Below are positions 1 to 7,836 of a DNA stretch of 64,000 bases, in pieces. Below the pieces are notes generated by a model. That model saw nothing but the letters and a program-made list of their open reading frames with translations. It had not been told where the DNA came from and made no database searches. The stretch comes from Streptomyces sp. SA15 (GTDB lineage: Bacteria; Actinomycetota; Actinomycetes; Streptomycetales; Streptomycetaceae): positions 1 through 64,000 of the forward strand of contig NZ_NTGE01000210.1 of NCBI RefSeq assembly GCF_002291145.1. Direction: 5' to 3'. Positions within the stretch are counted from its first letter, which is position 1. Each line of letters starts with the position of its first letter. A program made the translations under genes and the position numbers.

Positions 1-166
1 GGTGATCGCGGAGCGGCATCACACGAACATGCTGCGCGCGCTCGAGAAGTGGGGGTTCGAGCCGATCCCGTGCGACCTGCTGCACTACGCGCCGTTCGGC
101 GGATCGTTCCACTGCGCGACGCTCGACAGTCGGCGCCGCGGAACGCTCGAGTCGTATGTCGATTGA
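1..166 (+). CDS. Amidinotransferase, C-terminal end only (partial at window start)
   Basis: Only the last 54 codons are present; the gene enters from the left edge in the frame that begins at base 2. The fragment carries HHTNMLRALEKWGFEP, then GGSFHCATLD, then RRRGTLESYVD. The family of arginine:glycine and arginine:inosamine-phosphate amidinotransferases (AGAT, StrB1) ends the same way. Its catalytic cysteine sits in the FHC motif and forms the amidino-enzyme intermediate when a guanidino group is moved from arginine. The acceptor substrate (glycine, an inosamine phosphate or another amine) cannot be told from this fragment. Its last 82 bases overlap the 3' end of the converging carboxylate-amine ligase gene. 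Confidence 0.8.
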   Translation, partial: VIAERHHTNMLRALEKWGFEPIPCDLLHYAPFGGSFHCATLDSRRRGTLESYVD

Positions 167-1356
167 GGGCGGCGCCGAGCCACGCAAGCGGTGCGTAACC
201 CTCCGACAGAGGGCCCGACGGTCGTGGCGACGTGCCCCCGGACAGCGGGCGCCGACCGCCGGCGCCGACCGCGTTCGCCCCGCGTCTCGGCGACGAGCAG
301 ATCCACGCCGGCGATCAAGCCGTCCGCCTCCGCCGCGCGACGCAGCCGGTGCGCGGCGCTGCCCGCCGCCAGGGCGTCCTCGAGCAGGTCCGACACGGTG
401 TCGCGGTCACCGGAGGCTTCCAGGGCCGGGCGCAGCCGTTCGGCCATGCCGCGCAGCACCGTGGGGGCGGGCGCCGGAAGGCGGGTGACCGGTTCGATGA
501 GGTCGCCCTCCAGACCGGAGCGCGCCGCACGCCAGGTGGCGGCACGCAGCCAGTCGTGCCCGCCGTCGCACACGTCGGCGTCCGGCTCCGCCGACCGTTC
601 ACAGGCGTCCCGGACCAGGGCGCGGAACAATCCGGCGATGAGGACCACCGTCTCGGCGCGCGGGCAGGCGTCGCAGATGCGCATCTCGAGGGTCCGCAGA
701 TGCGCGGAGGGCCGTACGTCGTAATAGACCATGCCCGCGTCACTGATCACCCCGGAGCGGATCAGCCCGTCGACGGCGGCGTCGTAGTCCGCGGCCCCCG
801 CGAAGCAGCCCACCGGGCCGGCGGTGGGCCAGCGCTGCCACACCATCGTGCGCCAGCTGGCGTATCCGGTGTCCGTGCCGAGCCAGATGGGGGAGCTGGC
901 GGACAGGGCCAACAGGGGCGGCAGCCAGGGCGATATCGCGCACATGGCGCGTACGGCCGTGTCGCGGTCGGGTACGTCGACGTGGATCTGCGCGCTGCAG
1001 ATCAGCTGTTCGTCGGCGACCCTGCGGTATGTGTCGGCCATGTGCCGGTAGCGGGGATCGGCGGTGAAGTCCTTGCCGGTCACCCGGGCCAGCGGCACGG
1101 TCCCGGCCGCCACGGCGGCCAGCCCCAGCGAGGAGGCCGCCGCGTCCAGCCGCCGCCGTGCCCGGGTGAGGTCGGCGTGGAGTGCGTCCAGGGACGCGTG
1201 GACCCCGCTGTTCCATTCCACGGCCGACTGCTGCAGTTCGGTCGTGAACTCGGGTCGGCGCATCCGGTCCAGGACCGCTCCCGCGCGTGGGACGAGGAAC
1301 CCGCGCTCGGCGTCGAGCACGTGGAACTCTTCTTCTACTCCTATGCGGACGGTCAC
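85..1356 (-). CDS. YbdK-family carboxylate-amine ligase (glutamate-cysteine ligase 2 type)
   Basis: 423 residues. The N-terminus (VRIGVEEEFHVLD) and the segment around SAQIHVDVPDRDTAVRA match the GCS2/YbdK family, ATP-dependent enzymes that join a carboxylate to an amine; weak glutamate-cysteine ligase activity is known for family members. The true substrate is unknown here. GTG at 1356 is chosen because GAGGAGAG lies directly upstream. The family core ends near residue 366 (LLVAETRGE). The remaining roughly 57 residues are basic and low in complexity, and at the very end are read antisense through the last codons of the amidinotransferase gene. They look like a C-terminal run-on after loss of the ancestral stop. 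Confidence 0.8.
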   Translation of the reverse strand: MTVRIGVEEEFHVLDAERGFLVPRAGAVLDRMRRPEFTTELQQSAVEWNSGVHASLDALHADLTRARRRLDAAASSLGLAAVAAGTVPLARVTGKDFTADPRYRHMADTYRRVADEQLICSAQIHVDVPDRDTAVRAMCAISPWLPPLLALSASSPIWLGTDTGYASWRTMVWQRWPTAGPVGCFAGAADYDAAVDGLIRSGVISDAGMVYYDVRPSAHLRTLEMRICDACPRAETVVLIAGLFRALVRDACERSAEPDADVCDGGHDWLRAATWRAARSGLEGDLIEPVTRLPAPAPTVLRGMAERLRPALEASGDRDTVSDLLEDALAAGSAAHRLRRAAEADGLIAGVDLLVAETRGERGRRRRSAPAVRGHVATTVGPSVGGLRTACVARRRPQSTYDSSVPRRRLSSVAQWNDPPNGA

Positions 1357-1464
1357 GGTCTCTCCTCAGGCCCCTGCCGGTCTCTGCCTGCTGTGTGGAG
1401 TCCAAGTGCCCGGCAACCGCGCACGTAAGCGCCGCCGTGCACGTGTGCCGCTGCCGCGTCACAT

Positions 1465-2268
1465 ATGAGCGGCGGAGCTGTGGGGGCGCCCGTTGCCCGC
1501 CCGTTTCCGCTGGCCAGGGCGGGGGACTCGCCGTGTGTGGTCGCGTATGGAGCGGAGCAGCGGGTACGCGTTCCCGCGTTGCGCGCCGGCTGGCTGAGGC
1601 AGGCGTTCGTCCACTGGCCCTTCCCGCCGGACGATGTGCAGGCGCTGCTGCCCGAGGAACTGGTCGTGGACGAGTACGAGGGCGCGGCGTGGGTGGGTGT
1701 GACCCCCTTCGTCATGGCCGACGTGCGCCCTCCCGGCATACCCCGTGCGCTGCCCGGGCTGCCGGCGTTCGCGGAGACCAACCTGCGGACCTTTGTCCGG
1801 TACCGCAACGGGCGGGACGGGCTCTGGTTCCTGTCCATCGAGGTGGCCTGCCCGCTGATGCTTGCGGCCAGGGCGGTCGGCGTGCCGTACAACCCGGGCA
1901 CCTTGCGCGTTTCCGTGAACGGGGATGCCGTCTCGTACACGGGTTCGAGGTGGGGCGGTGGAGCCTCCTACCGCCTGGTCGTCCGCCCCGGCGACCCGAT
2001 CAGGCCCACCGAGCGGGACGTATGGCTGACCTCGCGCTGGCGGGCGTACACGCGCCGGCTCGGCAGGCTCTGGGTGACGCCGACCGAGCACGAGCCCTGG
2101 CCGCTGCGGGACGCCGCCGTCGACGTACTCGAGGAGACGCTGACCACCGCGGCGGGCCTTCCCGCGCCCACGGCTGAGCCGCTGGCGCACTTCTCGGCAG
2201 GAGTCCGGCATGTACGACTCGGGGCCTCCAGGCCGTGTGTCCCGACGCCAGGTATGTACGGGGAGTAG
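1465..2268 (+). CDS. DUF2071 (YqjF-like) protein
   Basis: 267 residues. The segment LRQAFVHWPFPPDDVQALLP near residue 50, then WVGVTPFVMADVRPPGIP, and later FAETNLRTFVRY and WFLSIEVA give the DUF2071 pattern. This is a soluble family of acetoacetate-decarboxylase-like fold with no settled function. No membrane segment or signal peptide is seen. The start ATG has no convincing ribosome site, so translation could begin slightly downstream. The gene is divergent from the carboxylate-amine ligase, with about 108 bp between them. I infer nothing about function from context. Confidence 0.8.
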   Translation: MSGGAVGAPVARPFPLARAGDSPCVVAYGAEQRVRVPALRAGWLRQAFVHWPFPPDDVQALLPEELVVDEYEGAAWVGVTPFVMADVRPPGIPRALPGLPAFAETNLRTFVRYRNGRDGLWFLSIEVACPLMLAARAVGVPYNPGTLRVSVNGDAVSYTGSRWGGGASYRLVVRPGDPIRPTERDVWLTSRWRAYTRRLGRLWVTPTEHEPWPLRDAAVDVLEETLTTAAGLPAPTAEPLAHFSAGVRHVRLGASRPCVPTPGMYGE

Positions 2269-2281
2269 GACCGCGAGCCGC

Positions 2282-2460
2282 ACGCGCGGCACACCCGGAC
2301 GGCGCCCGCGGCTGCGCTTCGACGGCTCGATCGCGGGCATGGGCACGTCCTCGGGGACGCGCCTGGTGCTGGGGCACTGGCAGCGGTCGCCGTTCGGGCC
2401 GTTCAGCGACGTGATGATCGAGCGGGCCGACGGGGAACGGCTGTTCGGTGCCCCGGAAAC
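2282..2460 (+). pseudogene. Probable N-terminal fragment of a conserved actinobacterial protein
   Basis: In one frame this stretch reads RLRFDGSIAGMGTSSG, then RLVLGHWQRSPFGPFSDV, then MIERADGERLFGAPE. It has the look of a real conserved protein start rather than random G+C-rich frame. The resemblance to a longer Streptomyces family is from memory and unchecked. After GAPE the likeness is lost and no plausible continuation is found before the next gene at 2598. The reading frame has no clear start of its own. I read it as a remnant after internal deletion. Confidence 0.35.
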
Positions 2461-2597
2461 CCACCCTCACGCGGGTCACGACGACGGTGGAGCTGGGCGC
2501 GTGACCTCGTTTCCCGCGGGACGGCGCGGGTACCCGGGCCGTCCCTGCCGCGCTCCGCCCCCGGAAAGAGCACCTCGAACGCCAGGAGGGCCGAACG

Positions 2598-3200
2598 ATG
2601 AGAGACCGGCTGCTGGTTTCCCTGCCCGGGCGGATGCTCGACGGACAGGGGGATGCTCGTGGTGGCATGTTCAGGCGTGCGGTGTGGCAGGGGCTGATCG
2701 CCGGTATGGCCGGGGCGGCGGTGATGACGCTGGGAGAGAAGGCTGAGCAGCGCCTCACCAGCAGGCCGGACTCCCATGTCCCGGCACGGGTCCTCCAGCG
2801 CCTGACCGGCATGCGCGAGCGGCCCGGTCGGCAGCCGCAGCCGGTGAACCTGGCCATGCACATCGCCCAGGGCGCGCTGCTGGGCATCCTGCGCTCGGTC
2901 ATGGCGCACGCCGGGCTCCGTGGCCCGTGGGCTTCGGCCCAGTTCGCCGTCGTGCGGCTGACCAACGACCAGATCCTGGAGAACGCCACCGGTGTGGGCG
3001 CCCCACCGCAGACCTGGCCTCGGCCGGAGCTGGCTGTCGACCTGCTGCACAAGGCCGTCTACGCCTTCACCACCGGAGCCGTCGCCGACGCCCTCTCCGG
3101 CCGCGACGGCCCCGGCCCCGGCAGGCGACATGCCGCGCTGAGGCCCGGCCGCCGCTCGGACGTCGGCCCACTGCCCCGTACGGACGCCTACGGCCGGTAG
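2598..3200 (+). CDS. Hypothetical protein, probably membrane-associated
   Basis: 200 residues, not recognised with certainty. A hydrophobic segment (GLIAGMAGAAVMTLGEKAEQ, about residues 34-53) comes first. A second, weaker one follows around MHIAQGALLGILRSVMAHAG, and a third around LLHKAVYAFTTGAVADAL. The layout suggests a small protein with two or three short membrane segments and a charged, disordered C-terminus. AGGAGGG lies 8 bases before the ATG, a strong ribosome site. It precedes the DUF2243 and CtaG genes in the same direction, separated by about 120 bp, and probably belongs to the same envelope-related group. Confidence 0.6.
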   Translation: MRDRLLVSLPGRMLDGQGDARGGMFRRAVWQGLIAGMAGAAVMTLGEKAEQRLTSRPDSHVPARVLQRLTGMRERPGRQPQPVNLAMHIAQGALLGILRSVMAHAGLRGPWASAQFAVVRLTNDQILENATGVGAPPQTWPRPELAVDLLHKAVYAFTTGAVADALSGRDGPGPGRRHAALRPGRRSDVGPLPRTDAYGR

Positions 3201-3324
3201 TACAGGGGGTAGTGCAGAGGGGGCAGTACAGGGCAGCGTCACGCGCGGCGCAGCGGCAGGGAAGTTCGAAGGTGCCCGGCGCCGGCGGCGGACGACGCCC
3301 TCGTACGGCAGGAAGGCAGAGCCC

Positions 3325-3816
3325 ATGAGCGAATCGGTCCGGCCCGACACCGCGCCGGGCACACGCGGCGAGCCCCGCAGGTCGATGGCCGTGTGCGCGC
3401 TGATCGGGGCGGCGGTGATGGCCGCGGTCGACGAGATCGTCTTCCACCAGATCCTGAACTGGCACCATTTCTACGACCGTTCCACCACCGGCGCGGGCCT
3501 GCTGTCCGACGGGCTGTTGCACAGCGCCGAACTGCTGGCTCTGGTCGCCGGGTTCTTCTTCTACGCCGACCTGCGCCGCCGCGAGGCCCTGGCGCCGGTC
3601 CACGCGTGGTCGGGCTTCTTCCTGGGCCTGGGGATCTTCCAGTTGTTCGACGGGATCGTGGACCACAAGCTGCTGCGCCTGCACCAGGTCCGCTACGGCG
3701 TGGATGTCACCCCGTACGACTGGGCCTGGAACATCGCCGGCCTGATCCTGCTGCTCACCGGCGTGGCCCTCGCCGTGCACGCGGCCCGCCGCGACCGGGC
3801 CGGATCGGCATCGTGA
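3325..3816 (+). CDS. DUF2243 integral membrane protein
   Basis: 163 residues with four predicted membrane segments. The family hallmarks are visible: AAVDEIVFHQILNWHHFYD near residues 36-54, GLLHSAELLALVAGFFF, GLGIFQLFDGIVDHKLLRLH and PYDWAWNIAGLILLLTG. Conserved His and Asp residues within the helices suggest metal or haem contact, but this is inference; the family has no proven role. The stop codon overlaps the GTG start of the CtaG gene (GTGA at 3813-3816), so the two are translationally coupled. This fits the frequent pairing of DUF2243 with CtaG-like oxidase assembly proteins. Confidence 0.9.
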   Translation: MSESVRPDTAPGTRGEPRRSMAVCALIGAAVMAAVDEIVFHQILNWHHFYDRSTTGAGLLSDGLLHSAELLALVAGFFFYADLRRREALAPVHAWSGFFLGLGIFQLFDGIVDHKLLRLHQVRYGVDVTPYDWAWNIAGLILLLTGVALAVHAARRDRAGSAS

Positions 3817-4691
3817 CACTCGCGCACGTCCACCCGGGCCCGGACACGGGGCTTGGTCCCCTCGAGTCGGTCACCGCCGTGGCCGCGCTGCTGGTGACCG
3901 TCGCTTATCTGTCGGCCGCGGGGCGTCTGCGGCGTCGCGGGGATGCCTGGCCCCGGTGGCGGGACGTGTCCTGCACGGCCGGGGGCGGCGGTACGGCCTG
4001 GGCGGCGGTGGGAGTGCTGCCGGGCGGGCCGTTCACGGGCCACATGATCCAGCACCTGGTCGTCGGCATGGCGGCCCCGCTGCTGCTTGCCCTTGCCCGC
4101 CCCCTCACCCTCGCCCTGCGAGCCCTCGCACCCGGCCGGGCGCGACGGTTCCTGCCGGCGCTCGCGCACTCCCGTACCGTCGGCTGGTTCGTCTTCCCTC
4201 CCCTGGCGGCGCTGCTGGACGTCGGCGGCCTGTGGCTGCTGTACCGCACAGAGCTGTTCGCGGCCATGGAACACCAGCCGCTCCTGCACGGTGCGGTGCA
4301 CGCGCACCTGGCGGCGGCAGGTCTGCTGTTCGCCTTCGCCGTGTGTCAGCTCGATCCGGTGTGCCGCCGCTGGAGCATCGCCGTACGCGGTGCCACCTTG
4401 CTGGCAGCCGGTGCCGCACACGGCCTGCTGGCCAAGACCCTGTACGCCCATCCCCCGCCCGGCACCGGGTTCACCACTGCCGACCTGCGCGGCGGGGCCC
4501 AGTGGATGTACTACGGCGGCGACGTGGTGGAAGCGGCCTTGGCCGTGGTGCTGGGGGTGGGCTGGTACACGGCCGGCGGACGTGCCCGGGTCCGGCGTGC
4601 GCGCCGAAACCGGTACCCGTCGCGGGACAACCGAACGGCCGGCACGACGGAGTGGATCGGCCGTCCCGACCGCGCCCGGACCCGGAGCTGA
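3813..4691 (+). CDS. CtaG-type cytochrome c oxidase assembly protein
   Basis: 292 residues, seven or so membrane segments. Recognisable pieces are FTGHMIQHLVVGMAAPLLLA, then FVFPPLAALLDVGGLWLLY, HGAVHAHLAAAGLLFAF and GAQWMYYGGDVVEAALAVVLG. These match the caa3-type CtaG family, thought to help deliver copper to haem-copper oxidases at the cytoplasmic membrane. GTG at 3813 is chosen as the start because it overlaps the stop of the DUF2243 gene in a GTGA coupling. Longer readings would run through that gene in a second frame. The C-terminus is basic and probably cytoplasmic. Confidence 0.88.
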   Translation: MTLAHVHPGPDTGLGPLESVTAVAALLVTVAYLSAAGRLRRRGDAWPRWRDVSCTAGGGGTAWAAVGVLPGGPFTGHMIQHLVVGMAAPLLLALARPLTLALRALAPGRARRFLPALAHSRTVGWFVFPPLAALLDVGGLWLLYRTELFAAMEHQPLLHGAVHAHLAAAGLLFAFAVCQLDPVCRRWSIAVRGATLLAAGAAHGLLAKTLYAHPPPGTGFTTADLRGGAQWMYYGGDVVEAALAVVLGVGWYTAGGRARVRRARRNRYPSRDNRTAGTTEWIGRPDRARTRS

Positions 4692-4730
4692 GCGCTCGGT
4701 CCGGTCGGGGAACGATCGGCGTGGACCGTG

Positions 4731-5513
4731 TCAGGAGTGGGTGACCTTGATGGCGGAGATGCGGACCTCGCCGTAGTTCTTGTCGGAGCACGGGTCGGAG
4801 TTGCCGCAGTTGGCCTGCGTGTAGGCGCCCGCTTTGAAGTAGTTGGTGTCGCCGTCGTGGGAGATGGTGGTCTCCAGCTCGCCGTTGTAGTACACGTCGA
4901 TCTCGCCGTCCTCCGCCACGAACTTGGCCTCGAACTCGGTGCCCAGCTCGTAGTCGTCGGTGACGAGGTGGTGGCGGCTGTCGTCGCCGTCGGTGATGTA
5001 GAGCCTGCTGCCGTCGAGGCGGAAGACCGTGACGTCGTCGTCCCCGCCGTGCACCTGCGCGCCGACCACCTGGGGCTTCTCCTTGGGCAGTGCCGTGAAC
5101 GCCTCGGTGACCACGAGGGTGTGGGTGCCGTCCGTGGTGGACCACTCGGCCTCGTCCGCGCCGCCGTCGGTCATCTCCCGCAGCTCGGCGCGCGGATAGC
5201 TGGAGCCTCCCGTCGTCACACCGTTGACGGCCGCCCGGAACCGGACCGCGTCGCAGGCGGCGTTGGCCCGGAACCAGGGGGAGGCGGAGAAGGTCGCCAG
5301 CTCGGGCTGGGTGATCTCGGTGGGATCCTCGTCCTCGCCGGTGGGCAGGGTCAGCTTCCAGTTGGTCAGGTCGAGGACCTCGGACGGATACGCGCACCGG
5401 GCGGCCGCCCGCTCGTGCGCGGCCGGAGTGGCGGCCTGGGCGGACAGCGTGAGCACGGCGGTCGAAACGACCGCGGTGACGCCCGCCAGCACGCAGGTGC
5501 GGGTGCTTGGCAT
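4731..5513 (-). CDS. Secreted alginate lyase, polysaccharide lyase family 7
   Basis: 260 residues with a Sec signal peptide (basic start, hydrophobic stretch to AQAAT near residue 28). The mature part opens with LDLTNWKLTLPTG and contains the three PL7 signature stretches: YPRAELREM (catalytic Arg/Glu region), VVGAQVHGG (Q-V-H) and YFKAGAYTQ. PL7 enzymes cut alginate by beta-elimination outside the cell. Four cysteines in the mature protein could form disulfides. The gene is monocistronic and convergent with the CtaG gene, whose stop lies 39 bp from its own. The catalytic residues appear intact. Confidence 0.9.
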   Translation of the reverse strand: MPSTRTCVLAGVTAVVSTAVLTLSAQAATPAAHERAAARCAYPSEVLDLTNWKLTLPTGEDEDPTEITQPELATFSASPWFRANAACDAVRFRAAVNGVTTGGSSYPRAELREMTDGGADEAEWSTTDGTHTLVVTEAFTALPKEKPQVVGAQVHGGDDDVTVFRLDGSRLYITDGDDSRHHLVTDDYELGTEFEAKFVAEDGEIDVYYNGELETTISHDGDTNYFKAGAYTQANCGNSDPCSDKNYGEVRISAIKVTHS

Positions 5514-5667
5514 GGGGGGTTTTCCTCACTGTTGGGGAACTATCGGAGGACTGTCGGGGGGTGTTCGGTTCGGGCCGCGGTGAACCGTAGTCGTCGTTGT
5601 CGGGACCGGTCCCGGAATCCTTTGAGCGGTAGGCATGAGTGCGACTGATGAAGTCTCTGGGTAGACA

Positions 5668-5691
5668 CTGCGTACGGTCCGCCGTACGCAG
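5668..5691. promoter_or_regulatory. Perfect 24-bp palindromic site upstream of the kinase gene
   Basis: CTGCGTACGG and CCGTACGCAG form a perfect inverted repeat with a 4-base centre. It lies about 70-90 bases before the kinase start and in the divergent gap with the alginate lyase gene. It could be a repressor operator or a short hairpin in the leader. The sequence alone does not say which gene it controls. Confidence 0.45.
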
Positions 5692-5759
5692 TAGGTTCGA
5701 TCCGCGCATACGGCCCCTGGGCCGTGCGCGTTCTGGACTCGAACGAGGGGGAGGATCCG

Positions 5760-7775
5760 TTGCGTTCCGGGGACGAGTTCGCCGGCCGCTATGTCCTCAA
5801 AGAGGTCATCGGCGCGGGTCGGAGCGGCGATGTGTGGCTGGCCCACGACACGGTGGTGGGGCAGGACGTCGCCCTGAAACCGGAGCGGATCGATGGCGAC
5901 CGCGAGACCGCGGTACGGCGGCTGCTGGGCGAGCCGCGTGCCATGGCCAAGTTCCGCGACCACCCCCACGTCGTGACGCTGTACGACGTCGTGACCGTGC
6001 CGCAGGACGGGAACGCGGACGCGAACGGGGACAGGGACAGGGACAGGGACGCGAACGGGGACAGAGACGGGGACAAAGACGGGGACAGGGACGGGGACGA
6101 GCCGGAGACGTACTGGTTCGTCATGGAGTACGTGCCCGGCGGCGGCCTGGACCGGAAGCCACCGATGTCTCCGCTCCGGGCGGCCCGCGTCGGTGCCCAA
6201 CTCGCCGACGCCCTCGCCGCCTTGCATGAGGCGGGCATCGTCCACTGCGACCTCAAGCCCGCCAACATCGGCCTCTCCCGACGCGGTACCGGGAAGCTGC
6301 TGGACTTCGGCGCCGCCTACCGGGTCGGCGGCACCGAGACCATCACGGCCAACGGCCCGTTCAGCTTCACCCCGGACTACGCCGCCCCCGAGCTGGCCCG
6401 GGGCAACGTCCCGCAGCCGGCGTCGGACGTGTTCTGCCTGGCCACCACCCTCCACGCGCTGGTCACCGGCTCCCCGCCGCGCGGTGACGGGGATGCCCCC
6501 AGCAGGAAGGGGGAGGACACCGAGCGCCTGAGGTACTGGAAGGCCGAGCAGGGCGTCGTCGAGATCGACGCCCCCGCGGTAGGCCCCCTGGCCCCCGCGC
6601 TCACCGCCATGCTGCAACGCGATCCACGCCGACGCCCCGACGCCGCCGAGGTCAGGCGGCTCCTGGAGGCCATCGCCGGACCCGTACCGGCGACAGCCCC
6701 CCGGCGCCCGCGAAGGAACCGGCGGCTGCTCGCCGCGGTCCTCGGCGTCAGCGCCGCGCTGGCCTTGGGGCTCGTCGCCCTGCCTGACCGGGCCGACGGC
6801 GACGGCGGGAAAGCCACCCGCGAGTCCGGCCGGAGCAGGCTCGCCGAAGACGCCTCGGACGCTTCGGACGCCTCAGACGCTTCGGACGCCTCGGACGCCT
6901 CGGACGCCAAGCAGTCGGCTCTGATCGGCGATCCGCACACCGCCGACCTCTGCGCCCTGGCCGACCCCGCCGCTGTCAGCCGGTTCGGCAAGGCCCAAGT
7001 GGACCCGGAATACGGGAACTTCGACCGCTGCGACGTACTCGTCCGCCCCGACGACAAGACCCGTATCGACGTGTCGATCCGCTTCCGCCGGGGCTCTCCG
7101 CCCGAGACGTCGGAACCCGCTCAGACCATCGGGGAGATCGGCATCCTGGAGGAGGAGCCGGAGAGCGACGAATGCGGGCTGCTCCTGCTGCCGCCCGACG
7201 GCAACGTCGACGACACCCTCGTCAGGATCCGCGTCAACGTGGAGGACGGCTCCGTGGCCGGCGGCACCGCGACGCTGTGCACGATCGCCCACGCGGCCGC
7301 CCGAAGCGCCGCCGAGGACCTCAACCAGGGCCCGCTCCCCCGCCGTTCCCCGCCCTACCCGGACGCGTCGCTGGCCTGGGTGAACGCCTGCGAGCTGCTC
7401 GACGCGAAGGCGCTGTCCGTCATCCCCGGCATCCGGGCCGCCGCGCCGGAGGTCGGTGTCGCGAACTGGGACTGCGAATGGTTCAGCGACGTCGACGATC
7501 TGGAGACCGAGGTGAGCTTCTACCGCGATCAGGTGTCCTCGGAGTACGGCGACCCGATCCGGCTCAGCGGCTACGACGCCTACGTCGTCCCCGAACGAAA
7601 CGGCGAGGACACCTGCACGATCTTCGTGAAGTACCGCGAGTACGGCGACTACAACGCCGAGACGGCCGCCGAGATGCTGCGCCTGTACGTCGGCGGGCAG
7701 CGCCCCATGGACGAGCTCTGCGCCATGGCCACCGAGCTCACGGCTTCCGCCGCCGCGGAACTCCCCGCACGCTGA
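5760..7775 (+). CDS. Transmembrane Ser/Thr protein kinase with repeat-rich linkers
   Basis: About 671 residues. The kinase domain (residues about 8-310) has the glycine loop GAGRSGDVW, the ATP-binding Lys in DVALKPE, the catalytic loop VHCDLKPANIG (an HCD variant of HRD) and DFG in LLDFGAAY. One membrane helix follows (LLAAVLGVSAALALGLVALP), then an extracellular domain with several cysteines of unknown fold. Two low-complexity inserts stand out: an Asp/Arg/Gly/Asn run between the second and third parts of the N-lobe, and an Asp-Ala-Ser run after the helix. TTG at 5760 is preferred because GAGGGGGAGGA precedes it; a GTG at 5724 in the same frame is the alternative. It probably senses an envelope signal. 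Confidence 0.85.
   Translation: MRSGDEFAGRYVLKEVIGAGRSGDVWLAHDTVVGQDVALKPERIDGDRETAVRRLLGEPRAMAKFRDHPHVVTLYDVVTVPQDGNADANGDRDRDRDANGDRDGDKDGDRDGDEPETYWFVMEYVPGGGLDRKPPMSPLRAARVGAQLADALAALHEAGIVHCDLKPANIGLSRRGTGKLLDFGAAYRVGGTETITANGPFSFTPDYAAPELARGNVPQPASDVFCLATTLHALVTGSPPRGDGDAPSRKGEDTERLRYWKAEQGVVEIDAPAVGPLAPALTAMLQRDPRRRPDAAEVRRLLEAIAGPVPATAPRRPRRNRRLLAAVLGVSAALALGLVALPDRADGDGGKATRESGRSRLAEDASDASDASDASDASDASDAKQSALIGDPHTADLCALADPAAVSRFGKAQVDPEYGNFDRCDVLVRPDDKTRIDVSIRFRRGSPPETSEPAQTIGEIGILEEEPESDECGLLLLPPDGNVDDTLVRIRVNVEDGSVAGGTATLCTIAHAAARSAAEDLNQGPLPRRSPPYPDASLAWVNACELLDAKALSVIPGIRAAAPEVGVANWDCEWFSDVDDLETEVSFYRDQVSSEYGDPIRLSGYDAYVVPERNGEDTCTIFVKYREYGDYNAETAAEMLRLYVGGQRPMDELCAMATELTASAAAELPAR
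6015..6102 (+). repeat. In-frame GGGACA/GACGGG minisatellite inside the kinase gene
   Basis: Imperfect 6-base units (GACAGG, GACGGG, GACGCGAACGG) run for about 90 bases and encode alternating Asp with Arg, Gly, Asn and Lys. The insert falls in the N-lobe before the YWFVMEYVPGG strand. Its length may vary by slippage without changing frame when whole units are gained or lost. Confidence 0.75.
6850..6909 (+). repeat. In-frame 9-base repeat encoding Asp-Ala-Ser units
   Basis: Copies of GACGCCTCG, GACGCTTCG and GACGCCTCA encode a run of Asp-Ala-Ser triplets just outside the membrane helix of the kinase. The units are nearly identical at DNA level, which points to recent expansion. Confidence 0.8.
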
Positions 7776-7797
7776 AGCACGGGGGAGACACGCTGAC

Positions 7798-7828
7798 GCA
7801 CGGGAGAGAGACGGGGCCGAGCCCGTGC
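7798..7828. terminator. Possible bidirectional hairpin terminator
   Basis: GCACGGG at 7798-7804 pairs with CCCGTGC at 7822-7828 between the converging kinase and glycosyltransferase genes. There is no T-run, which is usual for Streptomyces terminators. Assignment rests on position and symmetry only. Confidence 0.4.
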
Positions 7829-7836
7829 CCCGGTGT

